A stretch of 64,000 bases of DNA from Zunongwangia sp. ESRF-bin46 (GTDB lineage: Bacteria; Bacteroidota; Bacteroidia; Flavobacteriales; Flavobacteriaceae): contig NTLF01000012.1 of the NCBI GenBank assembly GCA_002631855.1, forward strand, positions 104,023 to 168,022, read 5' to 3'. Within the stretch, counting starts at the first letter, position 1. Every line of letters starts with the position of its first letter. Shown piece after piece: positions 15,759 through 25,053 of this stretch. The translations under genes and the position numbers were made by a program. The notes under the pieces are model-generated. The model was not told the origin of the DNA, did not search any database, and saw nothing but the letters and a program-made list of their open reading frames with translations.

Positions 15759-15864
15759 GATAAATTTTTTAAAGGTTTAAAAAGATTTTAAAGCTGATAA
15801 ATCATTGTACAATAAGATTTTACAGAATCTAAATTACGGTAGAAGTAGGCCCGTTATCGATAAA

Positions 15865-15916
15865 TGATGTGAACGACCAATTTTTGATGTTGAAACTAGT
15901 AAATTTTGATGTGAAC
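15865..15916. promoter_or_regulatory. Three direct repeats (TGATGTGAAC type), candidate LytTR operator
   Basis: TGATGTGAAC at 15865-15874, TGATGTTGAAAC at 15885-15896 and TGATGTGAAC at 15907-15916 are spaced 20 and 22 bases apart, about two helical turns. This face-matched spacing is typical of LytTR sites. They lie about 107-158 bases upstream of the secreted-protein start and near the LytTR regulator gene. Confidence 0.5.
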
Positions 15917-15918
15917 TA

Positions 15919-15941
15919 TTTTTCAGCAATTAGCTGAAAAA
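15919..15941 (-). terminator. Hairpin terminator, probably for the NlpC/P60 gene
   Basis: TTTTTCAGC (15919-15927) and GCTGAAAAA (15933-15941) are perfect complements around AATTA. The A/T flanks supply a T run on both strands. It lies 48 bases after the stop of the minus-strand NlpC/P60 gene. Confidence 0.55.
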
Positions 15942-15989
15942 TTGAATTTATATGTGAAGTTGAATAAACGTTTGGGTGGGGAACTGCAT

Positions 15990-16499
15990 TTAAATAATCC
16001 GCCGAACCTCTACAAATGCATTGTTCCAATAGTTTTCATCAAGTGAAGATACAATTACCCCTCTGGAAGTTGTTGAGTGTATAAATTTTACAACACCTCT
16101 CCTTGATTCTACCACAAGCCCTACGTGATTTATAACTCTGCGACTTTTATTGGTTTGAAAAAACACTAAATCCCCTTCTTCAGCATTTCGAAGAGAAATT
16201 CGTTTTCCTTGTTTAGCCATGTCTCGAGATACTCTTGGCAAACCAATATTTTCATTTTTAAATGAAGTATATACCAAACCGGAGCAATCCATACCTCTTT
16301 TTGTAGTCCCGCCAAATTTGTACCGTGTACCTTCAAAGGTTTTGGCGTAGGCTACAATTTTATTTGCTGTTCTAGAAGTTACTGGTTTATTTGTGTGCGT
16401 AGTAGCTTCAATTACATTTTTTTGTTTCGTTACATTTCGGGAGCTTCCGCAAGAGGCCATTACAACGGCGAGGAATGAAAACAGAAGTAATCTTTTCAT
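15990..16499 (-). CDS. NlpC/P60-family cell-wall peptidase, lipoprotein
   Basis: A 169-residue lipoprotein using the ATG at 16499. The signal MKRLLLFSFLAVVMASC ends in a lipobox with Cys17; an ATG 13 codons upstream would spoil the signal. The C40 peptidase domain covers about residues 45-165. Its catalytic Cys72 is in MDCSGL, with His125 in NHVGLV and His141 in FIHST. Family members cleave D-gamma-glutamyl-diamino-acid bonds in peptidoglycan stem peptides. It should be anchored in the outer or inner membrane facing the periplasm. It follows lpxB on the same strand (gap of 42 bases) and may share its transcript. Confidence 0.9.
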   Translation of the reverse strand: MKRLLLFSFLAVVMASCGSSRNVTKQKNVIEATTHTNKPVTSRTANKIVAYAKTFEGTRYKFGGTTKRGMDCSGLVYTSFKNENIGLPRVSRDMAKQGKRISLRNAEEGDLVFFQTNKSRRVINHVGLVVESRRGVVKFIHSTTSRGVIVSSLDENYWNNAFVEVRRII

Positions 16500-16541
16500 A
16501 ACAGACTTGGTTTGAATAAATATAACTAATTTTTTCAAGTT

Positions 16542-17657
16542 TTATTTTTTTGTTTCAGCAACAATCAATTGTGCCGTTTTTTCGCTAGCTCCCTTACCAC
16601 CTAGTTTTTTTTCAAGATCATAATAATCTAAAAACAGGACAGCACGATTATATTCATCTAAAATCTGTGTTAACTCTTCATTTACCCTTTTGGTATTAAA
16701 ATCTGTCTGTATCAACTCGACCACTGCTGGTTTATCCAAAATTAAATTTACCAAGGAAATGTAGTTCAGGTTAATTACACGCTTTGCGATTTCATATGAA
16801 ACCCTGCTTCCTTTATAACAAACTACTTGTGGCACTTTAAACAGAGCTGTTTCCAAAGTTGCTGTGCCAGAGGTTACTAAAGCAGCATGCGAAATACTTA
16901 ACAAATCATACGTTTTATTAAGTAGTAGGTGAACGTTTTGCTTTTTCAGGAATGGTTTATAAAAAGAAGCTTCTTGGCTAGGTGCGCCTGCGATTACAAA
17001 CTGGAATTCACTAAAGTTTTCAACCACACTAAGCATCACTTTCAACATTTTTGATATCTCCTGTTTTCTGCTTCCTGGAAGTAAAGCAATAATGGGACGT
17101 TCGTCCAGACCTTGCTCTTTCTTAAAAGTATTAGGGTCTACTTGCTCACGTTGCGAAATGGCATCAATTAATGGATGGCCTACAAAATGAACGGGGAACC
17201 CATGTTTTTTTTCGTAAAACTCTTTTTCAAAAGGAAGAATTACATACATATGGTCCACATCTCGTTTAATGCTTTTTATACGGTTTTCTTTCCAAGCCCA
17301 AATTTGTGGCGAAATATAGTAATGCGTTGTAAAGCCCTTTTGTTTAGCCCATTTTGCAATTCGAAGGTTAAACCCCGGGTAATCTAAAAATATAATGGCG
17401 TCCGGTTGATAGGCTTCAATATCTTTTTTACAAAACGAAATGTTTTTCAAGATGGTACGAAGGTTAAAAACCACCTCAATAAAACCCATAAAAGCAAGGT
17501 CTCGATAATGTTTTACCTGTTTTCCGCCAACTTCTTCCATTAAATCACCACCCCAAAACCGAAAATCCGCCTGCGAATCTTGAGCTTTAAGCGATTTCAT
17601 TAAATTGGATCCGTGCAAGTCGCCGGAAGCCTCGCCTGCTATGAGGTAATATTTCAT
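16542..17657 (-). CDS. lpxB: Lipid-A-disaccharide synthase
   Basis: A 371-residue GT19 glycosyltransferase. It joins UDP-diacylglucosamine and lipid X to form the lipid A disaccharide at the inner membrane. Conserved segments are AGEASGDLHG at the N-terminus, FLDYPGFNLRIA, YYISPQIWAWK, LPFE, FVGHPLID, LLPGSRKQEI and the C-terminal TSGTATLETA. Length is normal for the family. It is the last gene of a minus-strand run with surE and a small membrane protein, with a 118-base gap to the latter. Confidence 0.97.
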   Translation of the reverse strand: MKYYLIAGEASGDLHGSNLMKSLKAQDSQADFRFWGGDLMEEVGGKQVKHYRDLAFMGFIEVVFNLRTILKNISFCKKDIEAYQPDAIIFLDYPGFNLRIAKWAKQKGFTTHYYISPQIWAWKENRIKSIKRDVDHMYVILPFEKEFYEKKHGFPVHFVGHPLIDAISQREQVDPNTFKKEQGLDERPIIALLPGSRKQEISKMLKVMLSVVENFSEFQFVIAGAPSQEASFYKPFLKKQNVHLLLNKTYDLLSISHAALVTSGTATLETALFKVPQVVCYKGSRVSYEIAKRVINLNYISLVNLILDKPAVVELIQTDFNTKRVNEELTQILDEYNRAVLFLDYYDLEKKLGGKGASEKTAQLIVAETKK

Positions 17658-17775
17658 GGGTTTTAATACTTCAGAAAACTAACTTCAAAACAAAAATAGG
17701 GCTTTAATTACAACTTTTAGGATTAGTACTTGTAATTTGATTTCAGAATGAACTTTTCAAAAGTATTCAGTTGTA

Positions 17776-18063
17776 TTACATAAATTTTGAAACCAAAATA
17801 ACCAAAGCCGCCAAAACGGTAGCCATAACCACTCCCCTAGCTCTATATACTTTGTTTTTCTTCAAGAAGATAAAGAAGGCACATAAATTAAAAATAGCGC
17901 CCAACGCAATTATATTGCCAAGAACATCCTGCTCAATGGCATATTGAATGGTTTTCTCTAACGTTTCTTTTGAAAAAAAATAAATGTATAAATAGCTTCC
18001 CGCCAAGTTGGCTATTATCCCAATAATAAAACCTATTAGTATTTCTTTCGTCATTTTATTCAT
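17776..18063 (-). CDS. Small membrane protein coupled to surE
   Basis: A 95-residue protein starting at the ATG that forms an ATGA overlap with the surE stop. An ATG 12 bases upstream is less likely. Three hydrophobic helices are predicted (about residues 6-28, 47-66 and 75-93), separated by a basic loop. I do not recognise a named family. The coupling suggests a steady ratio with SurE, but no functional link is known to me. Confidence 0.75.
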   Translation of the reverse strand: MNKMTKEILIGFIIGIIANLAGSYLYIYFFSKETLEKTIQYAIEQDVLGNIIALGAIFNLCAFFIFLKKNKVYRARGVVMATVLAALVILVSKFM

Positions 18064-18839
18064 GACAGTTTCCAAGTATTTAAGTCTTTTATAGCGTGGT
18101 GGGCAGTAAGATCAAATTGTACGGGAACTACCGAAACATAACTGTTTGCCAGCGCCCACTCATCGGTATCTTCACCCTTATCTTCATTTACAAATTCACC
18201 AGTAAGCCAATAATATTCCCGTCCCAGCGGATTTACACGTTTGTCAAACTGTTCTTCCCAATGCGCATTGGCCTGACGGCATACTTTTATACCTTTTATT
18301 TTATCTTCAGATAGTTTAGGAAAGTTTACGTTCAATACTACGCCTTTGGGCAAACCGTTCTTTAGGGTTTGCTTTGCTATTTTTTTTATAAACTTTTTTG
18401 TAGGTTCAAAATTTGCTTCTAATGAATAGTCCAACAAAGAAAAACCTATGGATGGAATCCCTAGTGTACCGGCCTCTACCGCTGCACTCATCGTTCCGCT
18501 GTAGATAACGTTAATAGACGAATTGCTTCCGTGGTTTACGCCACTAACACATAAATCGGGTTTTCGTTTTAAAATTTCGTTTACCGCCAATTTTACACAG
18601 TCTACTGGAGTCCCGCTGCTGCTGTATTCTTTTTGAGGCTCATCCTCTCGCACTGTAACGGTATCACAATACAAAGTGTCGTTTATAGTTATTGCGTGCC
18701 CCATACCGCTTTGAGGGGAATCTGGTGCTACTACACACACATCACCTAAGGTGTTCATTACCTCAATAAGCGCTCGAATTCCGGGGGCGGTAATACCATC
18801 ATCGTTTGTAACTAAGATTAGTGGTCTCTTCTTTGTCAT
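18060..18839 (-). CDS. surE: 5'/3'-nucleotidase SurE
   Basis: A 259-residue metal-dependent phosphatase that hydrolyses nucleoside 5'- and 3'-monophosphates. Metal ligands are in VTNDDGITAPG (Asp13, Asp14), with a conserved Ser in APDSPQSGMGHA and the Asn in SGVNHGSN. The YSGTMSAAVEAG segment is typical. Length matches the family. It is translationally coupled to the downstream small membrane gene by an ATGA overlap and lies upstream of lpxB on the same strand. Confidence 0.97.
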   Translation of the reverse strand: MTKKRPLILVTNDDGITAPGIRALIEVMNTLGDVCVVAPDSPQSGMGHAITINDTLYCDTVTVREDEPQKEYSSSGTPVDCVKLAVNEILKRKPDLCVSGVNHGSNSSINVIYSGTMSAAVEAGTLGIPSIGFSLLDYSLEANFEPTKKFIKKIAKQTLKNGLPKGVVLNVNFPKLSEDKIKGIKVCRQANAHWEEQFDKRVNPLGREYYWLTGEFVNEDKGEDTDEWALANSYVSVVPVQFDLTAHHAIKDLNTWKLS

Positions 18840-18970
18840 AAATTTTATTTCTGAAGGTAAAAATACAATTTTACAGTTGGGTTTAGTTTAAGAAATGGTT
18901 TCATTTTCTGAAACGTCAATAACATTCATATTTCAGATAAACATACAAAACAATTGAATGTGTAATAACA

Positions 18971-19001
18971 TTGCACCCCGAATGCAATTTTCGTAATTTT
19001 G
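18971..19001 (+). promoter_or_regulatory. Bacteroidota-type promoter of the aminotransferase–galE operon
   Basis: TTG at 18971-18973 (-33) and TAATTTTG at 18994-19001 (-7, matching TAnnTTTG) are separated by 20 bases. Transcription would start about 10 bases later, giving a short leader before the ATG at 19030. Confidence 0.6.
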
Positions 19002-19029
19002 ATGAAACAATCCTTTTTTAAAAAATAGT

Positions 19030-20190
19030 ATGCGAAAAATACAAATGGTTGATCTTAAAGGTCAATATCAAGATATTAAAGAACAAGTAGATCAATCTGT
19101 ATTAAATGTAATTGAATCTACGGCTTTTATTAATGGTCCTGAAGTTCATGAGTTTCAAAAAGAATTAGAGGATTATTTAGGCGTAAAACACGTAATACCT
19201 TGTGCAAATGGTACCGACGCGCTTCAAATTGCTATGATGGGACTTGGCTTACAGCCAGGCGACGAAGTAATTACAGCAGATTTCACCTTTGCTGCCACAG
19301 TAGAAGTTATTGCTTTATTGGGGTTAACACCAGTTTTGGTAGATGTGGATCCTGTTAGTTTTAATATTGATGTGGATGCTATTAAAAAAGCAATTACCCC
19401 AAAAACCAAGGCTATTGTGCCAGTTCATTTATTTGGTCTTGCCGCAAATATGGACGAAATTATGCAGCTTGCCAAAGATAATGATCTGTATGTAATTGAA
19501 GACAATGCTCAAGCTATAGGTGGAACATATACATCAAAAGATGGCACTAAAACAAAAACGGGAGCCATTGGGCATGTAGGTTCTACATCTTTTTTCCCCT
19601 CTAAAAATCTTGGGTGCTATGGTGATGGCGGAGCAATTTTTACCAACGATGATGATCTGGCTCACACCATTCGCGGAATTGTAAACCATGGAATGTATGT
19701 TCGATACCATCACGATGTAGTTGGGGTCAATTCGCGTTTAGATTCAATACAAGCAGCTGTTTTAAGAGCTAAGTTGCCTAAGCTTGATGCGTATAACGCT
19801 GCCAGACGAAATGCTGCTAGAAAGTATTCGAATGCATTAAAAGGCATTCAAAATATAGTTATACCCACAGGATATTGCGAAGCTGAAAATTCGGTTTGTG
19901 ATGTATGTGATTGTCATGTTTTTCATCAATATACACTCAGGGTTTTAAATACTGATAGAGACGCTTTAGTAAACCATTTAAATGAAAATGGAATTCCTTG
20001 CGGAGTATATTACCCTATACCACTTCACCTTCAAAAAGCGTATAAAGATGAACGCTATAACGAGGCAGATTTTCCTGTTACCAATCAATTAATAAAAGAG
20101 GTTATCTCATTACCTATGCATACCGAACTGGATGATGAACAAATAGAATTTATCACCAAAACAATTATCAATTTTGTAACAAACTCATGA
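19030..20190 (+). CDS. DegT/DnrJ/EryC1/StrS-family PLP-dependent sugar aminotransferase
   Basis: A 386-residue fold-type I aminotransferase that probably aminates a UDP-keto-sugar for surface glycans. The PLP lysine is Lys192 in FFPSKNLGCYGDGG. Other conserved parts are CANGTDALQIA, VHLFGLAANMD, EDNAQAIG and NSRLDSIQAAVL. An odd feature is a cysteine cluster at residues 283-295 (Cys283, Cys290, Cys293, Cys295) just before HVFHQYTLR; most family members do not have this as far as I know, and it could bind a metal. The gene overlaps galE by 4 bases (ATGA), so the two act together in nucleotide-sugar metabolism. Confidence 0.92.
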   Translation: MRKIQMVDLKGQYQDIKEQVDQSVLNVIESTAFINGPEVHEFQKELEDYLGVKHVIPCANGTDALQIAMMGLGLQPGDEVITADFTFAATVEVIALLGLTPVLVDVDPVSFNIDVDAIKKAITPKTKAIVPVHLFGLAANMDEIMQLAKDNDLYVIEDNAQAIGGTYTSKDGTKTKTGAIGHVGSTSFFPSKNLGCYGDGGAIFTNDDDLAHTIRGIVNHGMYVRYHHDVVGVNSRLDSIQAAVLRAKLPKLDAYNAARRNAARKYSNALKGIQNIVIPTGYCEAENSVCDVCDCHVFHQYTLRVLNTDRDALVNHLNENGIPCGVYYPIPLHLQKAYKDERYNEADFPVTNQLIKEVISLPMHTELDDEQIEFITKTIINFVTNS

Positions 20191-21209
20191 AAAAAATCCT
20201 CGTTACAGGTGGTTTAGGCTACATAGGCTCTCATACTGTTGTTGAACTGCAGCACGCTGGCTTTAAAGTTATAATTATTGATAACCTGTCAAACTCTTCA
20301 TTGGATGTTTTAGGAGGTATCACCAACATTACAGAACAAGCACCTATTTTTGAACGCTTAGACCTTCGTAATAAAGCCGATGTAGTCGAGTTTTTTAAAG
20401 TTCATGATGATTTAGATGGTATTATACATTTTGCAGCAAGTAAGGCTGTGGGAGAAAGTGTAGAAAATCCGTTATTGTATTATGAAAATAACCTAAACAC
20501 ACTTGTGTATTTATTGCAAGAATGTAAAGCCCACAACATCAATAATATAATTTTTAGCTCTTCATGTACAGTTTATGGTGAACCCGATTCCTTACCCATT
20601 ACGGAAACAGCTCCCATAAAAAAAGCAATGTCCCCATATGGAAACACCAAGCAAATAAGCGAAGAAATTTTAAATGATGTATGTTTTACTTCTGAAATGA
20701 AATCAATTGCACTACGTTATTTTAACCCCATTGGAGCTCATGAAAGTACCGAAATAGGAGAGTTACCTATCGGGATCCCTCAAAATTTAGTTCCATTTAT
20801 TACACAAACAGCAGCCGGGGTTCGCAAACAGTTATCCGTTTTTGGCAATGATTATGAAACCCCCGACGGCAGTTGTATTAGGGATTACATTCATGTGGTC
20901 GACTTGGCCAAAGCTCATGTAATTGCTATGCAACGGCTACTTTCAGAAAAAAACACCAGTGATTTTGAAGTTTTCAATATTGGTACTGGAAAAGGGAGTT
21001 CTGTTTTTAAAGTTATAAACACGTTTGAAAAAGTGTCTGGAGAAAAGCTCAACTATAAAGTAGTAGAAAGACGTCCAGGCGATGTTACCACCGTATATGC
21101 CGATACTAAAAAAGCAAATGATGTGTTGGGCTGGAAAGCTGGAAAATCGTTGGAAGAAGCTTTAACTTCTGCTTGGAAATGGGAGAAAAAAATTCGTGAC
21201 AAGAAATAA
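20187..21209 (+). CDS. galE: UDP-glucose 4-epimerase
   Basis: A 340-residue extended short-chain dehydrogenase that interconverts UDP-glucose and UDP-galactose with NAD. The NAD-binding motif is TGGLGYIGSH at residues 6-15. The catalytic Ser-Tyr-Lys set is in FSSSCTVYG and YGNTK. FNIGTGKGSSV and YADTKKA are typical GalE C-terminal features. Its ATG lies inside the stop of the aminotransferase gene. Length is normal. Confidence 0.95.
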   Translation: MKKILVTGGLGYIGSHTVVELQHAGFKVIIIDNLSNSSLDVLGGITNITEQAPIFERLDLRNKADVVEFFKVHDDLDGIIHFAASKAVGESVENPLLYYENNLNTLVYLLQECKAHNINNIIFSSSCTVYGEPDSLPITETAPIKKAMSPYGNTKQISEEILNDVCFTSEMKSIALRYFNPIGAHESTEIGELPIGIPQNLVPFITQTAAGVRKQLSVFGNDYETPDGSCIRDYIHVVDLAKAHVIAMQRLLSEKNTSDFEVFNIGTGKGSSVFKVINTFEKVSGEKLNYKVVERRPGDVTTVYADTKKANDVLGWKAGKSLEEALTSAWKWEKKIRDKK

Positions 21210-21247
21210 ATTAAATACTTTTTAAGTAACAATTAAAACCAAACAAT

Positions 21248-22528
21248 ATGAAAAACCAATACATATTACTTCTTTTACTCTTTATTTCTTTCGGAAGTTT
21301 TGCCCAAAAAAAGTATTTACAATGCGGAAAAATTGTAGATGTGAAAAATGGCACGGTATTAAACGATAAGACTATCATCATTTCAGGCAACAAGATTGAA
21401 GCTATTGAAAATGGTTTTATAAATTCTAAAGACAAAAATGATAAAGTTATCGATTTAAAGAACAAAACGGTTATGCCCGGTTTAATTGATATGCACGTTC
21501 ATTTAGAAGGCGAAACCAGTCCAGACAGTTACCTAAAACCTTTTACTTTAAATGAAGCTGATGTTGCGTTCAACTCAGCAGGATATGCAAAAAAAACATT
21601 GATGGCCGGCTTTACAACCGTACGCGATTTAGGAGGAAGTGGAGTTAATGTTGCCCTTCGCAATGCCATAAACAGCGGTAAAACCGTTGGCCCTAGAATA
21701 TTCACAGCAGAAAAATCTTTAGCAACAACCGGCGGTCACGCAGACCCTACAAATGGTCGTAAACGTGATTTAATGGGAGACCCAGGACCTAAGGAAGGCG
21801 TCGTCAATAGTGTTGAAGGTGCTAAAAAAGCAGTACGTCAACGTTATAAAAACGGAGCTGACTGGATTAAAATTACAGCTACCGGCGGTGTATTGAGTGT
21901 TGCCAAAAACAGTAAAAACCCTCAGTTTACCGAAGAAGAAATTAAAGCCATCGTAACCACTGCAAAAGATTATGGTATGCAAGTAGCTGCTCATGCACAT
22001 GGTGACGAAGGCATGCAGCGTGCTGTTAAAGCAGGTGTTAAAACAATTGAGCACGGAACATTGATGAGTACCGAAACTATGGAATTGATGAAACAAAAGG
22101 ATGCTTACTTAGTACCTACCATATCGGCAGGTAAATATGTTGCAGAAAAAGCAAAAGTAGAGGGGTATTATCCCGCTATTATTGTTCCAAAAGCTTTGGA
22201 AATTGGATCTCAAATTCAAGATATGTTTGGTAGAGCGTATAAAAAAGGAGTTAGCATTGCCTTTGGTACGGATGCCGGAGTATTTCCACATGGGGAAAAC
22301 GGAAAAGAGTTTGGTTATATGGTTGAAGCTGGAATGCCTGCCATGAAAGCTTTACAGTCTGCAACCCTTACCAATGCAAAACTATTAGGCCAAGAGAACA
22401 GCTTAGGACAATTACAATCTGGTTACATTGCAGATATTATTGCAGTTAATGAAGACCCTACCAAAAAGATTAAAACAATGGAAAACGTTGTATTTGTTAT
22501 GAAAAATGGTATTATTGAAAAAAAATAA
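21248..22528 (+). CDS. Secreted amidohydrolase-family protein (imidazolonepropionase-like)
   Basis: A 426-residue protein with a Sec signal peptide (MKNQYILLLLLFISFGSFA). The amidohydrolase TIM-barrel follows a beta-sandwich start (KYLQCGKIVDVKNGTVL). Metal-site motifs are present: MHVHLEG (HxH), KITATGGV with the bridging Lys region, AAHAHGDEGM, IEHGT and FGTDAG. The closest functional group is Xaa-Pro dipeptidase/prolidase-like or imidazolonepropionase-like amidohydrolases; the substrate cannot be read from sequence. It should act in the periplasm. It lies 38 bases after galE but is probably functionally separate. Confidence 0.88.
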   Translation: MKNQYILLLLLFISFGSFAQKKYLQCGKIVDVKNGTVLNDKTIIISGNKIEAIENGFINSKDKNDKVIDLKNKTVMPGLIDMHVHLEGETSPDSYLKPFTLNEADVAFNSAGYAKKTLMAGFTTVRDLGGSGVNVALRNAINSGKTVGPRIFTAEKSLATTGGHADPTNGRKRDLMGDPGPKEGVVNSVEGAKKAVRQRYKNGADWIKITATGGVLSVAKNSKNPQFTEEEIKAIVTTAKDYGMQVAAHAHGDEGMQRAVKAGVKTIEHGTLMSTETMELMKQKDAYLVPTISAGKYVAEKAKVEGYYPAIIVPKALEIGSQIQDMFGRAYKKGVSIAFGTDAGVFPHGENGKEFGYMVEAGMPAMKALQSATLTNAKLLGQENSLGQLQSGYIADIIAVNEDPTKKIKTMENVVFVMKNGIIEKK

Positions 22529-22552
22529 TTCAACTATCGCCTTATTACTTTT

Positions 22553-23752
22553 ATGAGATTTTATTTTTGCTTGCCCCTTATTCTGTTCTTTTGTTTTACT
22601 GGCTATTCTCAAACAAAATTTGAACCTGGTTATTTTATAAATAACAATGGAAAAAAAACAAATTGTTTAATAAAAAATATTGGATGGAGAAGTTCCCCTA
22701 CTCAATTTGAGTATAAACTTTCAGAAAATGACACGCCGAAATTTGCTACTATTAAGACTATTAAGGAGTTTTCAGTAGGTGAAATTTATAAATTTGAAAG
22801 ATATACTGTTCAAATGGATCTCTTTTTTGAACCTTCAAATAAAAAAGAGCTGGACAAGAACCCCAAACCTGAATATGTAGAAAAAACTCTTTTTTTAAGA
22901 ACAATCGTTGAAGGAAAAGCATCCTTGTATCTATATGATAAAAATAATTTTTATAAATTTTTCTACACTCTTGAAAATGAAGTCCCAAAGCAATTGTTTT
23001 ATAAAAAATATTTAGTTGATTATCGTACAACTAATGAAAACAACCAATATAAACAGCAACTTTTCAATAGTTTAAAATGTAAAACAATATCAAGTGAAGA
23101 TGCTCTCAATACTGATTATTTTAAAAATGACTTAATTAACTTCTTTGAAAAATATAATAATTGCACCAATACTTCCTTTAAGATTTATAAAGAAAAGCCA
23201 ACAAAAACCAAGTTTAACCTTACACTTCGTCCAGGGTTAAGTTTTAATTCACTCCTTGTTGACAGTAGGGTAAATGATCAAAGAGATGTGGATTTTGGCA
23301 AGCAAACCAATTATAGGTTTGGTTTAGAAGCTGAATTGGTTTTGGCGTTCAACAATAATAAATGGAGCCTTCTTTTTGAACCAACTTATCAATATTATAA
23401 AGCGGAAAAGCAATTAAACGTTCAATATGTAAAACTAGATTATAGTTACATTGAGTTTCCGGTTGGGGTTAGGCATTATTTTTATTTAGGGAAGAAATCT
23501 AAAATCTTTGTAAATGCTTTATATATAATTAAAACTGAAAATTTTGATTCAAAAATTGATTATGAGATTTTACCTTCATTTGACACCGAAGTAAATACTA
23601 ACAAATATTTTACATTTGGAGTTGGTTACAAATATGGTAAAAGGCTAAGTATAGAATTCAGGTTTTATAACAAAAAACCAATATTTCTTGACTCTATTTT
23701 TGATAGCACATATAAAAACTTTTCAATTGTAGCTGGATTTACTTTGTTTTAA
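22553..23752 (+). CDS. Outer-membrane beta-barrel protein, tandem paralogue 1
   Basis: A 399-residue protein with a signal peptide (LILFFCFTGYSQ). The N-terminal half (about 22-200) begins YFINNNGKKTNCLIKN and carries FEYKLSEND. The C-terminal half (about 210-399) is beta-rich from FNLTLRPG to a terminal Phe (AGFTLF), as in PorT-like outer-membrane barrels. It is one of three adjacent, clearly homologous genes (22553-26274), with 398 and 406 residues in the others. Function unknown; a surface or envelope protein is likely. Confidence 0.8.
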   Translation: MRFYFCLPLILFFCFTGYSQTKFEPGYFINNNGKKTNCLIKNIGWRSSPTQFEYKLSENDTPKFATIKTIKEFSVGEIYKFERYTVQMDLFFEPSNKKELDKNPKPEYVEKTLFLRTIVEGKASLYLYDKNNFYKFFYTLENEVPKQLFYKKYLVDYRTTNENNQYKQQLFNSLKCKTISSEDALNTDYFKNDLINFFEKYNNCTNTSFKIYKEKPTKTKFNLTLRPGLSFNSLLVDSRVNDQRDVDFGKQTNYRFGLEAELVLAFNNNKWSLLFEPTYQYYKAEKQLNVQYVKLDYSYIEFPVGVRHYFYLGKKSKIFVNALYIIKTENFDSKIDYEILPSFDTEVNTNKYFTFGVGYKYGKRLSIEFRFYNKKPIFLDSIFDSTYKNFSIVAGFTLF

Positions 23753-23794
23753 AGTATAGCCAGCTGTTTTTTTTAATCTTAATTATTATCCATT

Positions 23795-24991
23795 ATGACC
23801 AAATTTACATTTCAAACCATAGTTTTTTTAATAAGCTTTGTTTCCCTTGCACAAACCAAATTTGAAAACGGCTATTTTATTAGCAATAATGGGAACAAAA
23901 CGACGTGTTTAATAAAAAACATGGGGTGGAAGGATTCACCTACTAAATTTGAATACAAACTTTCGGAAAATGATACTCCAAAATCTGCTACCATTAAAAC
24001 CGTAAAAGAGTTTTCGGTAGGTGAAAGTTATAAATTTAAAAGGTTTACTGTTGATATGGACCTGTATTTTGAACCTGCCAATAAAAAAAACCTAGAACAA
24101 AACCCCAAAGCAGATTATGTAGAACGGACCGTTTTTTTACAAACTTTAGTAGAAGGAAAAGCATCATTGTACCTTTATGACAAGGGCAGGTATTGGAAAT
24201 TTTTCTATACGCTTGACAATGAAGTACCGGAACAGTTGTTTTATAAAAAATATTTAGTGAACAGTCACACAATTAATGAAAACAATCAATATAAACAACA
24301 GCTTTATAATAATTTAAAATGTGATGATATATCTTCAAAAGATGCATTAAACACTGATTATTATAGAAAAGATTTTATTCGTTTTTTCGAAAAGTACAAT
24401 AATTGTACAAACAGCTCTTTTCAAACTTTTGAAAAGACTTCAAAAGCCAAGTTTAACCTAACGCTCCGCCCCGGCATAAACTTTAATTCACTTAGTGTAG
24501 AAAACAGTATTAATAGTGACAGAAATGTAGATTTTGGGCAACAAACAAATTTTAGGTTTGGTATAGAAGCAGAGGTGGTATTGGCTTTTAACAATAATAA
24601 ATGGAGCCTTCTTTTTGAGCCTACCTATAAATATTTCAAAGCTAAAAAACAGTTGGATATTCAATCTGTGGAAATAGACTACTCCTATGTAGAGCTTCCT
24701 CTGGGAATTAGGCATTATTTCTTTTTAAACAAAAAGTCTAAAATTTTCGTCAATGCTTTATATATCCTCAAGGACTTAAATTCTGATGCAAAGCTTGATT
24801 ATGAATTTCTTCCCGCAAATGACTTTAAAGTTTATACCAACAGAAGTTTAGCGTTAGGCTTGGGCTATAAATACGGTAAAAGATTGAGTTTTGAAGTTAG
24901 GTTTTTCACCAACAAAAGTTTATTTACTGAGTTTGCATTAAATAGTGACTATAAGAATTTCTCCATAATCGCTGGATATACCCTTTTTTAA
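23795..24991 (+). CDS. Outer-membrane beta-barrel protein, tandem paralogue 2
   Basis: A 398-residue homologue of the genes on both sides. The signal peptide ends at SLAQ. It shares with paralogue 1 long conserved stretches such as FEYKLSENDTPK, the NKWSLLFEPTY strand and the KIFVNALYI strand, and ends AGYTLF. Copies 1 and 2 are closer to each other than to copy 3. The 42-base gap from copy 1 suggests one transcript. Charged and loop residues vary most, as expected for surface-exposed barrel loops. Function unknown. Confidence 0.8.
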   Translation: MTKFTFQTIVFLISFVSLAQTKFENGYFISNNGNKTTCLIKNMGWKDSPTKFEYKLSENDTPKSATIKTVKEFSVGESYKFKRFTVDMDLYFEPANKKNLEQNPKADYVERTVFLQTLVEGKASLYLYDKGRYWKFFYTLDNEVPEQLFYKKYLVNSHTINENNQYKQQLYNNLKCDDISSKDALNTDYYRKDFIRFFEKYNNCTNSSFQTFEKTSKAKFNLTLRPGINFNSLSVENSINSDRNVDFGQQTNFRFGIEAEVVLAFNNNKWSLLFEPTYKYFKAKKQLDIQSVEIDYSYVELPLGIRHYFFLNKKSKIFVNALYILKDLNSDAKLDYEFLPANDFKVYTNRSLALGLGYKYGKRLSFEVRFFTNKSLFTEFALNSDYKNFSIIAGYTLF

Positions 24992-25053
24992 TTATGGGTT
25001 TAAAACTATAGGCTTTTCAGCCGCCATTTTTCCAATTATTATAGGTACAATCT

